A stretch of 64,000 nucleotides of DNA from Oceanobacillus sp. HTM 045 (GTDB taxonomy: Bacteria; Pseudomonadota; Alphaproteobacteria; Rhodobacterales; Rhodobacteraceae). A program made the position numbers and the translations under genes. Location: positions 434,001 through 498,000 of the forward strand of contig WNWL01000001.1 in the NCBI GenBank assembly GCA_009733745.1, in the 5' to 3' direction. Below are positions 36,115 to 45,994 of the stretch, piece by piece. A model generated the notes under the pieces. The model saw only the letters and a list, made by a program, of their open reading frames with translations, was not told where the DNA came from and made no database searches. The stretch's first letter is position 1. Every line of letters begins with the position of its first letter.

Positions 36115-39100
36115 ATGGGTGCGTTCAGACGGGCACGTGAAGGCGGCAAGCCCGCCGTCGCCGCGACGGGCCGCGGCATGACGGTTGGCCGCGCGGTCGG
36201 CCGCGCGGTGCGCATCTGCTGGCGCGTTGCCGTGTCGCTGACGGTGATCCTCTCCGGCACGGCCCTGCTCCTCTATCTCATGCTGCTGCGCGGGCCGGTA
36301 CGCATCCCCGGTGCGGCCGACTGGGTGGCGGAAGCCGCGGCGCCCGATCTTGGCGGCAAGACGCTGGAAATCGGCGACGTGATGCTCTCGCTCGGCGAGG
36401 CGGGAACGCCTTCGGGCGTGCAGTTCGTGGATGTCCGGCTGGCGTCCGAGGACGGGGTCACGCTGATCGACGTGCCGCGCCTCGGTGTCGTGTTCGATGC
36501 CGCGGACCTGTTTGCAGGGCACCTGCAACCGCGCCGGATCGTCCTGTCCGGTCCCTCTGCGCGGCTGATCCGCGACGCGGCGGGGCATTTCCGGTTCGGC
36601 TTCGGCGCAATCGGCGGCATCTCGCTGGAATCCGGATCGGAGGAGCCCGCGGGAGACGACCCCGCCGCAACGGCAGTCGCGCTGATCGACGGTTTCGCGG
36701 GGGGAGAGGCCCTGCCGGAAGCACTGGCGCGGCTCGAGGAGATCCGGATCCAGGAGGCGCAGCTCGTCTATACCGACCGGATCGCGGAGCGGAGCTGGAC
36801 CAGCGGCGACGCCACCCTCGTTCTCCGGCGTGTCGCCGGGGGGGCGGAACTCCTGCTCGACGCAACCGTGACCGACAGCGCAGAGGACGGCTTCGACACC
36901 CCGCCCACGAAGGTGGTGCTCGAAGGCACGAGGCGCACCGGTGTGGACGAGAGCCGGATCGCGCTCTTCCTCACGGATGCAAGGCCGACCGCGCTGGCGG
37001 CGGAGTTCCCGTCGCTCGAATGGCTGTCGCTGATCGAGGCGCCGCTGGAAGGAGACCTGGAAGTGGTCCTCGGCGACGACGGCGCGCTGCGCGGGCTGGG
37101 CGCGCGGATCGCGGTGAGCGGGGGGCGGGTGCCGGGGCCGGGCGAGGAAGTCCTCATCCTCGAGCGGATGGTGACATATTTCGAGCTCGAGCCGGAGACC
37201 GAGCGCATCCGCGTCACCGCCGCCGAGATCGTGAGCGAGCCCGTGACCGCCCGTGTCAGCGGCTTCTTCGACCTCGAGAGGTCCCCGAATGGCGATCTGG
37301 AGGGCCTGGTCGGGCAGGTCGATGTCACGAGCCTCAACCTGGACCTGCCGGACATCTTCGACACCGAACTCGCCTTCGACGCCGGCCGCATCACCGCGCG
37401 GATGGACCTCGATCCCATGCGCTTCCAGATTGGCGAGGCGCGCCTGGAGCGGGAATCCCTTGTACTTGAGGCACTTGGCGAGGCGCGCGCGGGGAGGGAT
37501 GGGTGGTTGACGGATCTGCGGGTGGCGGCGCGGAATGTCACCGTTCAGGACCTGATTTCACATTGGCCGGTCTTCGCGGCGCGCAATGCGCGGACATGGA
37601 TCGCCGACCGGATCAGCGAAGGCACCATTCACGAGATGATCGCGCAGGTCCGGCTCGGGCGCGACGTGCCCGATTTCACGCTCGATTTTACCTTCAGTGA
37701 CCTCACCGGACATTACGTGGAGACAATGTCACCTCTGACCGAAGCCACCGGGAGGGGACATCTCGACATCGTCCAGGCGGTGCTCGCGGTCGACAGCGCC
37801 GTGATCACCCCGCCGGGGGCGGAGCCGGTGCGGGTCGGCGGCTCGAAATTCGTCATCCGCGACGTCGAGGCGGACGTGACGATCGGCGATGTCTACCTCG
37901 TCGCCGAGGCGCCGGTCTCGTCCATGCTTGCGCTGATCGACCAGCCGCCGCTGCATCTCGTGCGCAAGCTGGGCGCCGATCTCGGCAGCCCGTCCGGGCT
38001 GGCGCGGGTGGAGGCGGAAATGAGTTTCCCGCTCCTCAAGGACCTGCCGCTGGAGGACGTGGGCGCCGATGTCTCGGCGGTCTTCACCAACCTGTCGCTG
38101 TCGCCGGAACTGGCCGGGGCGCGGGTGCCGGTCGCGGGCGACCGGGTGACGCTGACCGCGGACACGGCGGGGATGCGCCTTTCCGGCAAGGTCACGGCGG
38201 ACGGTGTGCCGCTGGACGTGACCTGGTCGGAGCGGTTCTCCGGCAGCGGCGGGCGCGACCTGACGCTGGGCGGCACCATCACGCCGAAACTGCTCGCCGG
38301 GTTGCTGCCGGGCGTCGAGGTGCCGATGCGCGAGGGCAGGGCGCCGGCGACGCTGAAGCTGAGCCAGCAGGGCGCGGGTGCGTTCGACTTCACGCTGCAA
38401 GCCGATCTCGGCCCCGCGCGGATGGTGCTGCCCGAACTGTCCTGGGCCAAGCCCGCGGGCACGGCGGGCAGGCTGAACGCAAAGGGCCGGCTCGGCGACC
38501 GGCTGGAGATCACCGCCTTCCAGGTGAAGGCGGCGGACCTCGAGGCGGAAGGCGCGGTCAGCCTGACCCCGTCCTCCGCGCTCGACCGGCTGACGCTGTC
38601 GCGGCTGGTGCTCGGCGAGCGCGCCGACCTGTCGATAGAACTCTGGAAGGATGCCTCCGGCGCGCTCCGGGCCAATGCGAGCGGGCGCAAGCTCGACCTC
38701 ACCGAGTTCCTCGCGGAAGGCGAGGGCGATGTCGCCTCCGGCACGCCGATCCGGGCCGAACTGTCGCTGGACCGGCTCTATCTCTCGGAAAACGTGGTGC
38801 TTACCGCGGCGACCGGCGAGTACCTGCGCACCGCGGGCGGCGCGGCGCAGGCGCGGCTGGAAGGGCTGGTCGGCGGCAGCGCGCCCGCGGTGCTCGCCTA
38901 TCGCGGCGGCGCGGGGCAGGACGACCGGATCCGCGTCACCTCGGAGGACGCGGGGGCCTTCCTCGCCGGGAGCGGCTATTTCGACGGCGGTACGGGCGGG
39001 ACGATGCGTTTGCGCGCGCTGATCGCGCCGACCGACGCGGTGGACGCGCAGGGCGTGCTGGTGATCGAGGACATGCGGGTGCGGCAGGCGCCGACGCTAT

Positions 39101-39564
39101 CGGACATCCTGACCCGCGGCGACGCACCGGACCTGAGCGGCGAGGTGGCGGGCGGCGGGCTGCGCTTCTCCCGCATCGAGGTGCCGTTCGTCTATGGCGG
39201 CGGTGTGGTGGAACTGACCGACGCGATCGCGACCAGCCCGTCGCTGGCGATCAAGGTGCAGGGGATCTACGAGGAATCGCGCGACGTGGTGGACATGACC
39301 GGCGTGATCTCGCCCGCCTATGCCGTGACCGGCGTGCTCGACCAGATCCCGCTGCTCGGCACGATCCTGTCCGGCGGCGAGGGCGAGGGGATCTTCGCCA
39401 TGACCTTCTCGGCGCGCGGCCCGGTGGAATCGCCTGACGTCGACGTGCAGCCGCTGTCGCTGCTCACGCCAGGCATCCTGCGCACGATCTTCTCGGGCTC
39501 GCTGGGCGACGGCGCGCTTCCGGAGAGGGAGTTTCTGGAGCGGATCGAGCGGCCGGACCAGTAG
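36115..39564 (+). CDS. large AsmA/YhdP-type envelope protein
   Basis: 1149 residues from ATG 36115 (a second possible start is at 36178). One N-terminal membrane helix near residues 35-58 (AVSLTVILSGTALLLYLMLL) anchors a huge periplasmic beta-rich body. DUF3971-like sequence lies in the middle (WPVFAARNARTWIADRISEG at about 485-505) and an AsmA_2-type C-terminus (about 990-1120). Such proteins form hydrophobic bridges that carry phospholipids to the outer membrane. Convergent with tyrS across R7. Confidence 0.88.
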   Translation: MGAFRRAREGGKPAVAATGRGMTVGRAVGRAVRICWRVAVSLTVILSGTALLLYLMLLRGPVRIPGAADWVAEAAAPDLGGKTLEIGDVMLSLGEAGTPSGVQFVDVRLASEDGVTLIDVPRLGVVFDAADLFAGHLQPRRIVLSGPSARLIRDAAGHFRFGFGAIGGISLESGSEEPAGDDPAATAVALIDGFAGGEALPEALARLEEIRIQEAQLVYTDRIAERSWTSGDATLVLRRVAGGAELLLDATVTDSAEDGFDTPPTKVVLEGTRRTGVDESRIALFLTDARPTALAAEFPSLEWLSLIEAPLEGDLEVVLGDDGALRGLGARIAVSGGRVPGPGEEVLILERMVTYFELEPETERIRVTAAEIVSEPVTARVSGFFDLERSPNGDLEGLVGQVDVTSLNLDLPDIFDTELAFDAGRITARMDLDPMRFQIGEARLERESLVLEALGEARAGRDGWLTDLRVAARNVTVQDLISHWPVFAARNARTWIADRISEGTIHEMIAQVRLGRDVPDFTLDFTFSDLTGHYVETMSPLTEATGRGHLDIVQAVLAVDSAVITPPGAEPVRVGGSKFVIRDVEADVTIGDVYLVAEAPVSSMLALIDQPPLHLVRKLGADLGSPSGLARVEAEMSFPLLKDLPLEDVGADVSAVFTNLSLSPELAGARVPVAGDRVTLTADTAGMRLSGKVTADGVPLDVTWSERFSGSGGRDLTLGGTITPKLLAGLLPGVEVPMREGRAPATLKLSQQGAGAFDFTLQADLGPARMVLPELSWAKPAGTAGRLNAKGRLGDRLEITAFQVKAADLEAEGAVSLTPSSALDRLTLSRLVLGERADLSIELWKDASGALRANASGRKLDLTEFLAEGEGDVASGTPIRAELSLDRLYLSENVVLTAATGEYLRTAGGAAQARLEGLVGGSAPAVLAYRGGAGQDDRIRVTSEDAGAFLAGSGYFDGGTGGTMRLRALIAPTDAVDAQGVLVIEDMRVRQAPTLSDILTRGDAPDLSGEVAGGGLRFSRIEVPFVYGGGVVELTDAIATSPSLAIKVQGIYEESRDVVDMTGVISPAYAVTGVLDQIPLLGTILSGGEGEGIFAMTFSARGPVESPDVDVQPLSLLTPGILRTIFSGSLGDGALPEREFLERIERPDQ

Positions 39565-39610
39565 GGACGGGAGCTACGTAACGGACGACCAGCGCGGGCG
39601 GTCTCAGTCG

Positions 39611-39690
39611 TAGGTGGTCAGAACGGAGGGACAGGACCGGCCCCGGGGAGGGCCGGGCGTGGCCCGGGCTGGTCGCCCGGGCTACGGTTG
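39611..39690 (+). repeat. R-element copy R7, internally deleted
   Basis: Only 20 nt remain between the outer ends of the arms (CCGGCCC, CGGGGA, GGGCCGG), as in R5, but without the 11-nt insertion. The right-hand GCCCGGGC-TGGTC-GCCCGGGC hairpin is perfect. It sits in the short gap between the AsmA-type gene and tyrS. Confidence 0.8.
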
Positions 39691-39707
39691 CACGGAGGAC
39701 CGGCGGC

Positions 39708-40964
39708 TCACGCCTCCAGCCGGGCCATTGCGTGGCGCTTCTTGCCGGCGGAGAGCTTCACCGGCTCCGCGAAACGGTCGGCCGGGAGCATCGTGCCCGC
39801 GTCCGTCACCGCCACGTCGTCGAGCCGTGCGCCGCCCTCGGCGATCAGGCGCTTCACCTCCTTGCCCGAGGCGGCGAGCCCCGCGCGCTGGAAGAGCTGG
39901 ATCACCGAGAGCCCGGCCTCGCCGAAATCGGCGCGGCTGAGCGTCACGGTCGGCAGGTCCGCGCCGAGGCCGCCGGCCTCGAAGGTCTCCCGCGCCGTCT
40001 CGGCGGCGGCCGTCGCGGCCGCCTCGCCGTGGGCCATCGCGGTGGCCGTGTCGGCGAGGATCTTCTTTGCCTCGTTGATCTCCTGCCCCTCCAGCGCCTC
40101 CAGCCGGACGATCTCGTCGAGCGGCAGCTCGGTGAAGAGCCTGAGGAAGCGGCCCACGTCGGCGTCGTCGGCGTTGCGCCAGAACTGCCAGTAGTCGTAG
40201 GGCGCGAGCATGTCGGCGTTGAGCCAGACCGCGCCCTGCGCCGTCTTGCCCATCTTGGCGCCCGAGGCGGTGGTCAGGAGCGGGGTGGTCAGGCCGAACA
40301 CCTCCGCGCCCTCGACCCGCCGGGTGAGGTCCACGCCGTTGACGATGTTGCCCCACTGGTCCGAGCCGCCCATCTGCAGCCGGCAGCCGGTGCGCCGGTA
40401 AAGCTCGGCGAAGTCGTAGGCCTGGAGCAGCATGTAGTTGAACTCGAGGAAGGTCAGCGGCTGCTCGCGCTCGAGCCGGAGCTTCACCGAGTCGAAGGTG
40501 AGCATCCGGTTGATCGTGAAGTGGCGGCCGTAGTCGCGCAGGAAGTCGATGTAGTTCAACGACTTGAGCCAGTCATCGTTGTTCAGCATGACCGCGTTGC
40601 CGCCGGCCTCGCTGAAGTCGAGGAACCTGGTGAACACCTGGCGGATGCCGGCCATGTTGTCGGCGATGACCTGGTCGGTCAGGAGCTTGCGCGCCTCGTC
40701 CTTGCCCGACGGGTCGCCGATCCGCGTGGTGCCGCCGCCCATCAGAACGATGGGCTGGTGACCGCATTTCTGCAGCCAGCGGAGCATCATGATGTTGACA
40801 AGGTGCCCAACATGTAGCGAGGGCCCGGTGCAATCGTAGCCGATATAGGCGGGCACCGTTCCGGCAAGGAGAAGCGTGTCGAGGCCCTCCAGGTCGGTGC
40901 AGTCCTGGAGGTAGCCGCGTGCGGCGATCGTGCGGAGGAAGTCCGATCTCGGCTCGTAAGTCAT
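39708..40964 (-). CDS. tyrS: tyrosyl-tRNA synthetase
   Basis: A 418-residue class I synthetase. The HIGH-type motif is LHVGHLV, the KMSKS-type motif is AKMGKTAQG, and the tyrosine/tRNA region has [12 protein letters not shown] and [14 protein letters not shown]. An S4 RNA-binding domain lies at the C-terminus (about 350-415). The start at 40964 follows AGGGG. It is divergent from anmK with 58 bp between starts. Confidence 0.97.
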   Translation of the reverse strand: MTYEPRSDFLRTIAARGYLQDCTDLEGLDTLLLAGTVPAYIGYDCTGPSLHVGHLVNIMMLRWLQKCGHQPIVLMGGGTTRIGDPSGKDEARKLLTDQVIADNMAGIRQVFTRFLDFSEAGGNAVMLNNDDWLKSLNYIDFLRDYGRHFTINRMLTFDSVKLRLEREQPLTFLEFNYMLLQAYDFAELYRRTGCRLQMGGSDQWGNIVNGVDLTRRVEGAEVFGLTTPLLTTASGAKMGKTAQGAVWLNADMLAPYDYWQFWRNADDADVGRFLRLFTELPLDEIVRLEALEGQEINEAKKILADTATAMAHGEAAATAAAETARETFEAGGLGADLPTVTLSRADFGEAGLSVIQLFQRAGLAASGKEVKRLIAEGGARLDDVAVTDAGTMLPADRFAEPVKLSAGKKRHAMARLEA

Positions 40965-41022
40965 CTCGATAGCCCCTATGGTCCGGCGCCGTGTTCTAGT
41001 GCGGCGGAAGGGCGAAGGGAAG

Positions 41023-42294
41023 ATGGTCGAGGTCGGAACCGGCAGGCCGGTCTGGTCATTCGGGGTGATGACCGGCACGTCGATGGACGGCGTGGACATC
41101 GCCGTGATCCGGACGGACGGTGAAAACGTCCTCGAATGTCACGATTCCGCGTCCCTGCCGATCCGCGGCGCGTGCCGGGAGATCGTGGCCCGGGCCATCG
41201 GGAAGATCGCCGAGGTCCCGACCGACCGGCTGCGGCGGCGCGGCGACTGGCCCGGCTGGCTGCGGGTCGCCGAGCGGGCGGTGAGCGGCGAGATCGACCA
41301 CGCCGTCGCGCAATTCCTGGCCGGAGCAGGCGTCCACGACGGCGGCACGCCGCGGCGCGAGCCCTGGATCTCGATCGCCGGGGCGTGGGAGCAGACCTGC
41401 TCCGGCGTGCACGGCCAGACCATCGTCCACCGCCCGGAGGAGCACTTCACCCTGCAGATCGGCGCCCGCGCGTACCGGGGCGACGCGATGAGCCAGCAGC
41501 ACAACGCCAGCTTCTTCCACGCGCGAGCGACCGAGGTGTTCGACTTCCGCTCCGACGACATGGAGGCGGGCGGCGAGGGGGCGCCGCTGGCGCCGTTCTA
41601 TCACTTTGCCCTGGCACGGAAAACCGGCGCGGAGGCGCCGGTGGCTTTCCTCAATATCGGCGGCGTGGCGAACGTGACCTGGGTGGACCCGTCGCAGCCC
41701 GCGCCGTCGCGCGAGGGGGCGCTTCTTGCCTTCGACACCGGGCCGGGGAACGCGCTGGTGAACGACTGGATGCAGGCGACACGCGGCGCGGCGATGGACG
41801 AGGACGGCAGGACGGCGGCGCGGGGCAGGGTCCACCGCGACCGGCTCCAGTCCAACGCGGCGCGGGCCTATCTCGACCGGGTGCCGCCGAAGTCGCTGGA
41901 CCGGAACGACTTTTCCGCCGTTCTCGCGGGCATGGAGGGGCTGTCCGCCGAGGATGGCGCGGCGACGCTGACGGCCTTCACCGTGGAGTGCGTCGCGGAG
42001 AGCCTGAAGCACATGCCCTCGCCGCCGACGCGCTGGCTGGTCTGCGGCGGCGGGCGCAAGAATGCCACGATGATGCAGGGACTTGGCGCGGCGCTCGGCG
42101 CGCCCGTCGAGCCCGTCGAGGCGGTCGGGCTGGACGGCGACATGCTGGAGGCGCAGGCCTTCGCCTATCTCGCGGTCCGGGTGATCCGCGGGCTGCCGAC
42201 CTCCGCGCCGGGGACGACCGGGTGCCGGGAGCCGGTCTGCGGCGGACGGGTCGCGTCTCCTGCCCGCAACCAACTGACAACACTGGATGAATGA
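41023..42294 (+). CDS. anmK: anhydro-N-acetylmuramic acid kinase
   Basis: 423 residues of the ASKHA kinase fold. The N-terminal phosphate loop is [16 protein letters not shown], with [38 protein letters not shown] and CGGGRKN. The enzyme opens and phosphorylates anhydroMurNAc during cell-wall recycling. It is longer than the usual 370 residues owing to insertions. The start at 41023 follows AAGGGA. The next gene follows after 10 bp. Confidence 0.94.
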   Translation: MVEVGTGRPVWSFGVMTGTSMDGVDIAVIRTDGENVLECHDSASLPIRGACREIVARAIGKIAEVPTDRLRRRGDWPGWLRVAERAVSGEIDHAVAQFLAGAGVHDGGTPRREPWISIAGAWEQTCSGVHGQTIVHRPEEHFTLQIGARAYRGDAMSQQHNASFFHARATEVFDFRSDDMEAGGEGAPLAPFYHFALARKTGAEAPVAFLNIGGVANVTWVDPSQPAPSREGALLAFDTGPGNALVNDWMQATRGAAMDEDGRTAARGRVHRDRLQSNAARAYLDRVPPKSLDRNDFSAVLAGMEGLSAEDGAATLTAFTVECVAESLKHMPSPPTRWLVCGGGRKNATMMQGLGAALGAPVEPVEAVGLDGDMLEAQAFAYLAVRVIRGLPTSAPGTTGCREPVCGGRVASPARNQLTTLDE

Positions 42295-42304
42295 GGACGA
42301 GACC

Positions 42305-43258
42305 ATGCGGGCGATGCGGGTTCACGAGGCGGGCGGGCAACTCCGGCTGGAGGATGTGCCCGCGCCGGAGCCGGGCGCGGGAGAGGTTCTGCTGCGGGTC
42401 CGGGCCTGCGGGGTGAACTTCGCCGACACGCTGATGGTGAAGGGCACCTACCAGGAAAAGCCGGGATACCCGTTTGCGCCCGGCATGGAAGTCGCGGGAA
42501 TCGTTGAGAAAACCGTGCCGGGCGGCCCCGCGGAGGGTGCGCGGGTGGCGGCGATGTGCGGGCATGGCGGCTTCGCCGAGCTTGTCGCGGTGCCTGCCGC
42601 GGCCTGCCGCGAGATCCCGGATGCGATGAGCGACGTGGCGGCCGCGGCGCTGCAGGTGGCCTATGGCACGAGCCAAGTCGCGCTGGACCACCGGGCGAAG
42701 CTGCAACCGGGCGAGCGGCTGCTGGTGCTGGGCGCGGCCGGGGGCGTCGGGCTGACCGCCGTGGAGATCGGCAAGCTGATGGGCGCGGAGGTGATCGCCT
42801 GCGCGCGCGGTGCAGAAAAACTCAACATCGCCAAGGAGATGGGCGCGGACCATCTGATCGACTCGGAAGCGCAGGACATCCGCGAGGCGGTGAAGGCGCT
42901 GGGCGGGGCGGATGTCGTGTACGACCCGGTCGGCGGCGACCAGTGGAAGGCAGCGCTGCGCGCGGCGAACCCTGAGGCGCGGCTGCTGCCGATCGGCTTC
43001 GCCTCCGGCGAGGTGCCGCAGATCCCCGCCAACATCCTGCTGGTGAAGAACCTGACGGTGATCGGGCTCTACTGGGGGGCCTACATGACCTTCGCACCGC
43101 AGGTGCTGTCGGAGAGCTTTGCGCAGATCTGCCAATGGTTTGTCGATGGAAAGATCAGGCCGCATGTGAGCCACGAGGTCCGGCTGGAGGAGGCGGAAAC
43201 GGCGCTCGACCTGCTGCGGACGCGGGCGGCGACGGGGAAGGTTGTCATCACCGTCTGA
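42305..43258 (+). CDS. zinc-independent quinone oxidoreductase (MDR family)
   Basis: 317 residues of the NADPH:quinone oxidoreductase branch. The catalytic-domain start RACGVNFADTLMVKG and GYPFAPGMEVAGIV are followed by the Rossmann motif LGAAGGVGLTAVEIGKLMGA and DVVYDPVGGDQW. No zinc-binding cysteine cluster is present. The start at 42305 has GAGGA upstream; an ATG at 42287 overlaps the anmK stop. The two probably share a transcript, without an obvious functional link. Confidence 0.92.
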   Translation: MRAMRVHEAGGQLRLEDVPAPEPGAGEVLLRVRACGVNFADTLMVKGTYQEKPGYPFAPGMEVAGIVEKTVPGGPAEGARVAAMCGHGGFAELVAVPAAACREIPDAMSDVAAAALQVAYGTSQVALDHRAKLQPGERLLVLGAAGGVGLTAVEIGKLMGAEVIACARGAEKLNIAKEMGADHLIDSEAQDIREAVKALGGADVVYDPVGGDQWKAALRAANPEARLLPIGFASGEVPQIPANILLVKNLTVIGLYWGAYMTFAPQVLSESFAQICQWFVDGKIRPHVSHEVRLEEAETALDLLRTRAATGKVVITV

Positions 43259-43330
43259 TGTCCCGGATTTCCCGGTGGGTGTATTTTTCCCGCGGCCCTG
43301 ACGGCACCCCGGCGGAGGCGCGAGCGGCGG

Positions 43331-43433
43331 GAAGTGACATGCCATTGCGCCACAATCCGGTGACGGCATGTCACCGGTGGCTGGAGAGGGACGCTTCCCG
43401 AAAGGCGCCGCGATTCACCGCCAAGGGTGACAT
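43331..43433. repeat. GGTGACAT / TTCCCGAAAGG motif cluster, locus C
   Basis: AGTGACAT at 43333, ATGTCACC (the reverse complement of GGTGACAT) at 43368, TTCCCGAAAGG at 43395 and GGTGACAT at 43426. They lie in the 323-bp gap between the quinone oxidoreductase and the flavoprotein operon. I see no gene in 43259-43581. Confidence 0.45.
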
Positions 43434-43581
43434 GGCCGTTTTCGGGCTCCCGACGGCTTATCGGATTCCGCGCTCTCGGCCGGCCTGAATCTCCCTCTGG
43501 ACATCTGTGTCCAGAGCAATAGAGATGTTGCACAGGCCAACGCCAGGGGGACTGGCCGCGCAGGCTTGAGGGAGGCTCGCC

Positions 43582-45987
43582 ATGAAGTCGCATTACCGCG
43601 TCGTCGTCATCGGGGGAGGCGTGGTCGGCGCCTCGGTCCTCTACCATCTCGCGAAGTTCGGCTGGTCGGACTGCGTGCTGATCGAGCGGTCGGTCCTGAC
43701 CGCCGGATCGAGCTGGCACGCGGCGGGCGGCATCCATGCGCTGAACGCGGACCCGAACATCGCGGCCCTGCAGGCCTACACCATCGACCTGCTTTCGGAG
43801 GTGGAGCGGGAGAGCGGGCAGAATATCGGGCTACACATGACCGGCGGGCTGACCATGGCGGGCACGCCGGACCGCTGGGAGTGGCTGCAATCGGCCTACC
43901 GCGTCTTCCAGTCCATCGGCATCGAGGACTGCCGGCTGGTGAGCGTGGAGGAGGCCTGCGCGCTCAACCCGATCATGTCGCCGGACGGGCTGCTCGGCGG
44001 CATGTGGGCCGACCGGGAGGGTTATATCGACACCACCGGCACCGTGCATGCCTATGCCGGGGCCGCGAAGAAGCGCGGCGCGACGGTGGTGGAGCACAAC
44101 CGGGTGCTGGAGCTGCACCAGACCGCGGACGGCTGGCGGGTCGTGACCGAGAAGGGCGACATCACCTGCGAGCATGTGGTCAACGCGGGCGGGCTCTGGG
44201 CCAAGCAGGTCGGGCGGATGGCGGGGATCGAACTGCCGGTCTCGCCGCTGAAGCATCATTACCTGATCTCCGACACCATCCCGGCGCTGGAGGAGATCGA
44301 CTTCGAGGTGCCGATGACGGTGGACCTGGAGGGGTTCACCTACCTGCGGCAGGACCAGAAGGGCGTGCTGCTCGGCATCTACGAGATCGACCACGAGCAC
44401 TGGGCGATGGACGGCGCGCCGTGGGAATACGGGATGGAGCTGTTCAGCGAGCAGACCGACCGGATCGAGAAAGAGCTGATCCTCGGCTTCGAGCGCTACC
44501 CGGCCCTGCAGGAGGTCGGCGTCAAGACATGGGTGAACGGCGCCTTCACCTTCGCGCCCGACGGCAACCCGCTGGTTGGGCCGGTGCCGGGCAGGCCGGG
44601 CTACTGGTGCGCCTGCGGGGTGATGGCGGGGTTCTTGCAGGGCGGCGGGGTCGGCAAGTCGCTGGCGGAGTGGATGATCCACGGCGAGCCGGAGGCGGAT
44701 GTCTACGGCATGGACGTGGCGCGGTTCGGCGCGTTCGCCGAGAACCGGGCCTATATCCGCGAGACCACGGGGCAGTTCTACTCGCGGCGCTTCGTGATGA
44801 CCTACCCCAACGAGCAGCTCGCCGCCGGGCGGCCGCTGAAGATGGCGCCGGCGCATTCGGAGATGACGGCGGCGGGGTGCCGCTGGGGCCAGTCCTGGGA
44901 CCTGGAGGTGCCGCTCTACTTCGCGCCCGAGGGGTTCGTGGAGACGCCGACGCTGAAACGCTCCAACGCGCATCCAATCGTGGCCGAGGAATGCCGTGCG
45001 GTGCGGGGCGGGGTGGGGCTGCTCGATATCACCGGGTTCTCTCGCTTCGAGGTGACGGGGCCGGGCGCGGAGGCGTGGCTCGACCGGATGATCGCCTCCC
45101 GCCTCCCCGGCCCGGGCCGGGCGAAGCTGGCGCCGATGCTGTCGGAGACCGGGCGGCTGAAGGGGGATCTCACCGTCTTCAACTGGGGCGACGGGGTGTG
45201 GTGGATCATGGGATCCTACTACCTGCGCGCCTGGCACATGCGGTGGTTCCGCGACCATCTGGAGGACGGGGTCAGCGTGCGCGATCTCGGCGAGGAGATG
45301 GCCGGGTTCTCGCTGGCGGGGCCGGACTCGCTCAGGGTGATCCAGAAGCTGACCTCGGACGACGTGGGCGCGCTGAAGTTCATGGGTTGCGGCGCGTTCG
45401 ACATCGGGTTGCTGCGCACGCGGGTGGCGCGGATGTCGGTGGCGGGGGAGCTGGGCTACGAGATCAACTGCCGCATGGGCGACCACATCGCGCTGCGGCG
45501 GATGCTGCTGGAGGCGGGCGCCTCGGAGGGCATCCGCGAGTACGGGTTCAACGCGCTGCTGTCGCTGAGGCTGGAGAAGAGCTTCGGCATCTGGTCGGCG
45601 GAGTTCACCCAGGGCTACACGCCCGGCATGACCGGCATGGACCGCTGGATCGCCTGGGACAAGGGCGATTTCACCGGCCGCGAGGCGGCGCTCAAGGAGC
45701 GTGACGGCAACGGCCCGGCGCAGACGCTGGTGACGCTGGAGATCGACGCGGACGGGGCCGACGCCTCCGGGTATGAACCGGTCTGGTCGAACGGGACGAA
45801 AGTCGGCTTCGTCACCTCCGGCGGCTATGGCCACACGGTGGAGAAGTCGCTGGCGATGGCGCTGGTGGATGCGGAACTGGCCGAGCCGGGGACGGACCTG
45901 TCGGTCCATGTCGTCGGGGTCGAGCGGGGCGCGCGGGTGATCCCGCCCTCGCCCTACGACCCGGGCGGAACGGCGATGAGAGGATAG
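43582..45987 (+). CDS. dimethylglycine/sarcosine dehydrogenase-type flavoprotein
   Basis: 801 residues in three parts: a DAO domain (about 5-365) with the FAD motif VVVIGGGVVGASVLYHLAKF, an FAO_M bridging domain (about 370-425), and a GcvT-like folate domain with its C-terminal barrel (about 430-790). His46 in AGSSWHAAGG matches the covalent FAD attachment histidine of dimethylglycine and sarcosine dehydrogenases. The enzyme probably demethylates an N-methylglycine and passes the one-carbon unit to tetrahydrofolate. GGGAGG precedes the start. It heads an operon with a TetR regulator and a second flavoprotein. Confidence 0.93.
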   Translation: MKSHYRVVVIGGGVVGASVLYHLAKFGWSDCVLIERSVLTAGSSWHAAGGIHALNADPNIAALQAYTIDLLSEVERESGQNIGLHMTGGLTMAGTPDRWEWLQSAYRVFQSIGIEDCRLVSVEEACALNPIMSPDGLLGGMWADREGYIDTTGTVHAYAGAAKKRGATVVEHNRVLELHQTADGWRVVTEKGDITCEHVVNAGGLWAKQVGRMAGIELPVSPLKHHYLISDTIPALEEIDFEVPMTVDLEGFTYLRQDQKGVLLGIYEIDHEHWAMDGAPWEYGMELFSEQTDRIEKELILGFERYPALQEVGVKTWVNGAFTFAPDGNPLVGPVPGRPGYWCACGVMAGFLQGGGVGKSLAEWMIHGEPEADVYGMDVARFGAFAENRAYIRETTGQFYSRRFVMTYPNEQLAAGRPLKMAPAHSEMTAAGCRWGQSWDLEVPLYFAPEGFVETPTLKRSNAHPIVAEECRAVRGGVGLLDITGFSRFEVTGPGAEAWLDRMIASRLPGPGRAKLAPMLSETGRLKGDLTVFNWGDGVWWIMGSYYLRAWHMRWFRDHLEDGVSVRDLGEEMAGFSLAGPDSLRVIQKLTSDDVGALKFMGCGAFDIGLLRTRVARMSVAGELGYEINCRMGDHIALRRMLLEAGASEGIREYGFNALLSLRLEKSFGIWSAEFTQGYTPGMTGMDRWIAWDKGDFTGREAALKERDGNGPAQTLVTLEIDADGADASGYEPVWSNGTKVGFVTSGGYGHTVEKSLAMALVDAELAEPGTDLSVHVVGVERGARVIPPSPYDPGGTAMRG

Positions 45988-45994
45988 GGCACCG

